Below, piece after piece: positions 21,890-23,146 of a DNA stretch of 23,146 nucleotides. Below the pieces are notes generated by a model. That model worked only from the letters and a program-made list of their open reading frames with translations, had not been told where the DNA came from and ran no database searches. The position numbers and the translations under genes are program-made. Origin of the DNA: DATGLE01 sp035294325 (GTDB lineage: Bacteria > Chloroflexota > Ktedonobacteria > Ktedonobacterales > Ktedonobacteraceae); NCBI GenBank assembly GCA_035294325.1, contig DATGLE010000064.1:1-23146 (forward strand), written 5' to 3'. How positions within the stretch are numbered: position 1 is the stretch's first letter; every line of letters begins with the position of its first letter.

Positions 21890-23146
21890 ATGAATATTGG
21901 ATACAAATACTTTATCCCGAACGGGATAGGGACCATGCAGGTAATCTTCATTGGCGCGCAATTTCTATGCGTGCTGGCTATTGCTATTGCGATGCTGGTG
22001 TTGTTTCATAGAAGTAAAAAAACCGAAAAAACAACCGATGACGCCCCTGAAATCTCCGCCCGGGCATATCCCGGCCAGGCAGGGGCGCGCAGCGTCTTCC
22101 CTCAGCCGATCAATGCCGCCATGCCTGCACCACCACCATCCCAGGCCGGCTGGGGACAGGCTCCGCAGCTTACTACCGATGGCTTTCAGGTACAGGCTTT
22201 CGCCTCCTGGCCCACTATGCTCCGCGATACGCCGTATGCGCCCCCGGCCAACCGGGGACCACAGTCGCCATACGGTCAGGAAGCGCTGCCTCAGCCCGCT
22301 GTGGGTAAGCGGGGACGGCGCGGCAAACGGCGTCTCGTCGTCGTGTTAAGCCTGATCTCGATTCTTGTCGTCGCTACCGGCGGCCTGGGGGCCTTTATCT
22401 ACCGGACGATCAAACACTCGCACCCGGCGCTGACGGCCCTCTCCACCGTTCAGGATATCTCGCTGGGCAACGGTCCGCCCACCCGCTTCGACTACCAGAG
22501 TCTCGATCCCCAGAATAACCTGCTGCTCATCTCCCGCTCCGGGGCCAACACCGTCCTGCTCTTCAACATCCAGACGCGCAAAGTCGTCGCCGAGATCCCT
22601 GGCATCCCCGATGGGCATGGCCTCTACGCCGTCGATGCTCTCGGCCGCATTTACGCCTCCGCCGGTGGCAGCGACCAGGTTGTCGTCATCGATGCCCACT
22701 CTTTCAAGATCGTGGATCGCATCACTCTTGGCAAGGGTGCCGGTCCCGATGGCATGGCCTACGATCCCATCGAGCAGAAGCTCTTTGTCTCCGATGAGAG
22801 CGGCAGCAGCGATGCAGTCATCAACGCGAAGACCGATAAGCTCATTACCCTGATCCCGCTGGGTGGGCGTGCCGGCAACACCCAGTACGACGCGGCCACC
22901 GACACCATCTACGTTAACCTTGAGTCACAAAACCAGCTTGCTGCCATCAACCCTAAAACCGATCAGATCACCGCCCGTTACCCGCTCCCAGGCTGCCAGG
23001 GTAATCACGGCATGCAGATTGACAGCCAGAACCGGCTCATGTTCATCGCCTGCGTCACCAACGCCACGCTCATCGAACTGAACATGAAGACGATGCAAGA
23101 GGTCGATCATGCCTCCATCGGCGCCAATCCCGACGTGCTGGCCCTG
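21890..23146 (+). CDS. Membrane-anchored beta-propeller (YncE/NHL-like) protein, 3' end missing
   Basis: The frame is open for 419 codons to the window end. ATG 21890 has GGAAGGAG five bases upstream. Residues 18-39 form a membrane segment followed by RSKK. Residues 45-147 are a Pro/Gln/Ala-rich, low-complexity linker ending in KRGRRGKRR, and residues 148-171 form a second membrane segment. From 180 on, repeats of about 40 residues appear, such as VVVIDAHSFKIVDRITLGKG, GMAYDPIEQKLFVSDES and LAAINPKTDQITARYPLPG. They match YVTN/YncE-type propellers, which often bind ligands or other proteins outside the cytoplasm. Positive charges predict a cytoplasmic linker and an outside propeller. No enzyme motif is seen. 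Confidence 0.82.
   Translation, partial: MNIGYKYFIPNGIGTMQVIFIGAQFLCVLAIAIAMLVLFHRSKKTEKTTDDAPEISARAYPGQAGARSVFPQPINAAMPAPPPSQAGWGQAPQLTTDGFQVQAFASWPTMLRDTPYAPPANRGPQSPYGQEALPQPAVGKRGRRGKRRLVVVLSLISILVVATGGLGAFIYRTIKHSHPALTALSTVQDISLGNGPPTRFDYQSLDPQNNLLLISRSGANTVLLFNIQTRKVVAEIPGIPDGHGLYAVDALGRIYASAGGSDQVVVIDAHSFKIVDRITLGKGAGPDGMAYDPIEQKLFVSDESGSSDAVINAKTDKLITLIPLGGRAGNTQYDAATDTIYVNLESQNQLAAINPKTDQITARYPLPGCQGNHGMQIDSQNRLMFIACVTNATLIELNMKTMQEVDHASIGANPDVLAL

Overview
This window looks like a chromosomal stretch of a GC-rich, free-living bacterium. The gene set fits Chloroflexota, and Ktedonobacteria in particular: an F420-type LLM oxidoreductase, a PPK2 polyphosphate kinase, GT9 transferases without LPS genes, an MTOX-type flavoenzyme and long intergenic regions full of palindromes. 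This placement is an inference from gene content; there is no rRNA or other marker gene. I see no CRISPR array, tRNA, transposase or phage gene.

Layout. 1-1513: two halves of a split Tm-1-like protein (UPF0261 domain, then TIM barrel), closed by a bidirectional hairpin. 1528-3487 (minus): PPK2 kinase and an LLM flavin/F420 oxidoreductase. 3488-4550: two long palindromic elements flanking a C-terminal-only M42 peptidase. 4551-6451: trans-3-hydroxy-L-proline dehydratase overlapping a RibD-like NADPH reductase, a plausible two-step catabolic pair. 6448-6726 (minus): a small ABM-fold protein with a structured leader and an operator-like repeat. 6996-10291: GT9, GNAT, GT9, an envelope-glycan type operon. 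10308-11923 (minus): a small protein followed by a radical SAM enzyme. Its 3' end forms a 35-bp perfect inverted repeat with the end of the facing GT9 gene.

12570-16563: operon of a CPA2 cation/proton antiporter, a TPR protein and an ammonium transporter. The transporter carries about 240 extra N-terminal residues, including two membrane segments and a lipobox-like Cys. 17128-17931: nucleoside phosphorylase. 18007-19383 (minus): EPSP synthase homolog with several substituted active-site positions. 19820-20989: sarcosine-oxidase-like covalent flavoenzyme behind a strong promoter. 21016-21387 (minus): small membrane protein. 21890 to the end: a membrane-anchored beta-propeller protein that runs off the window, preceded by a run of four hairpins.

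The most unusual signals are the family of composite palindromes (GC-rich outer module, locus-specific perfect arms, GCGC tip), the terminal inverted duplication shared by two convergent genes, the extended Amt in an antiporter-TPR-Amt operon, and the hydroxyproline dehydratase-reductase pair.
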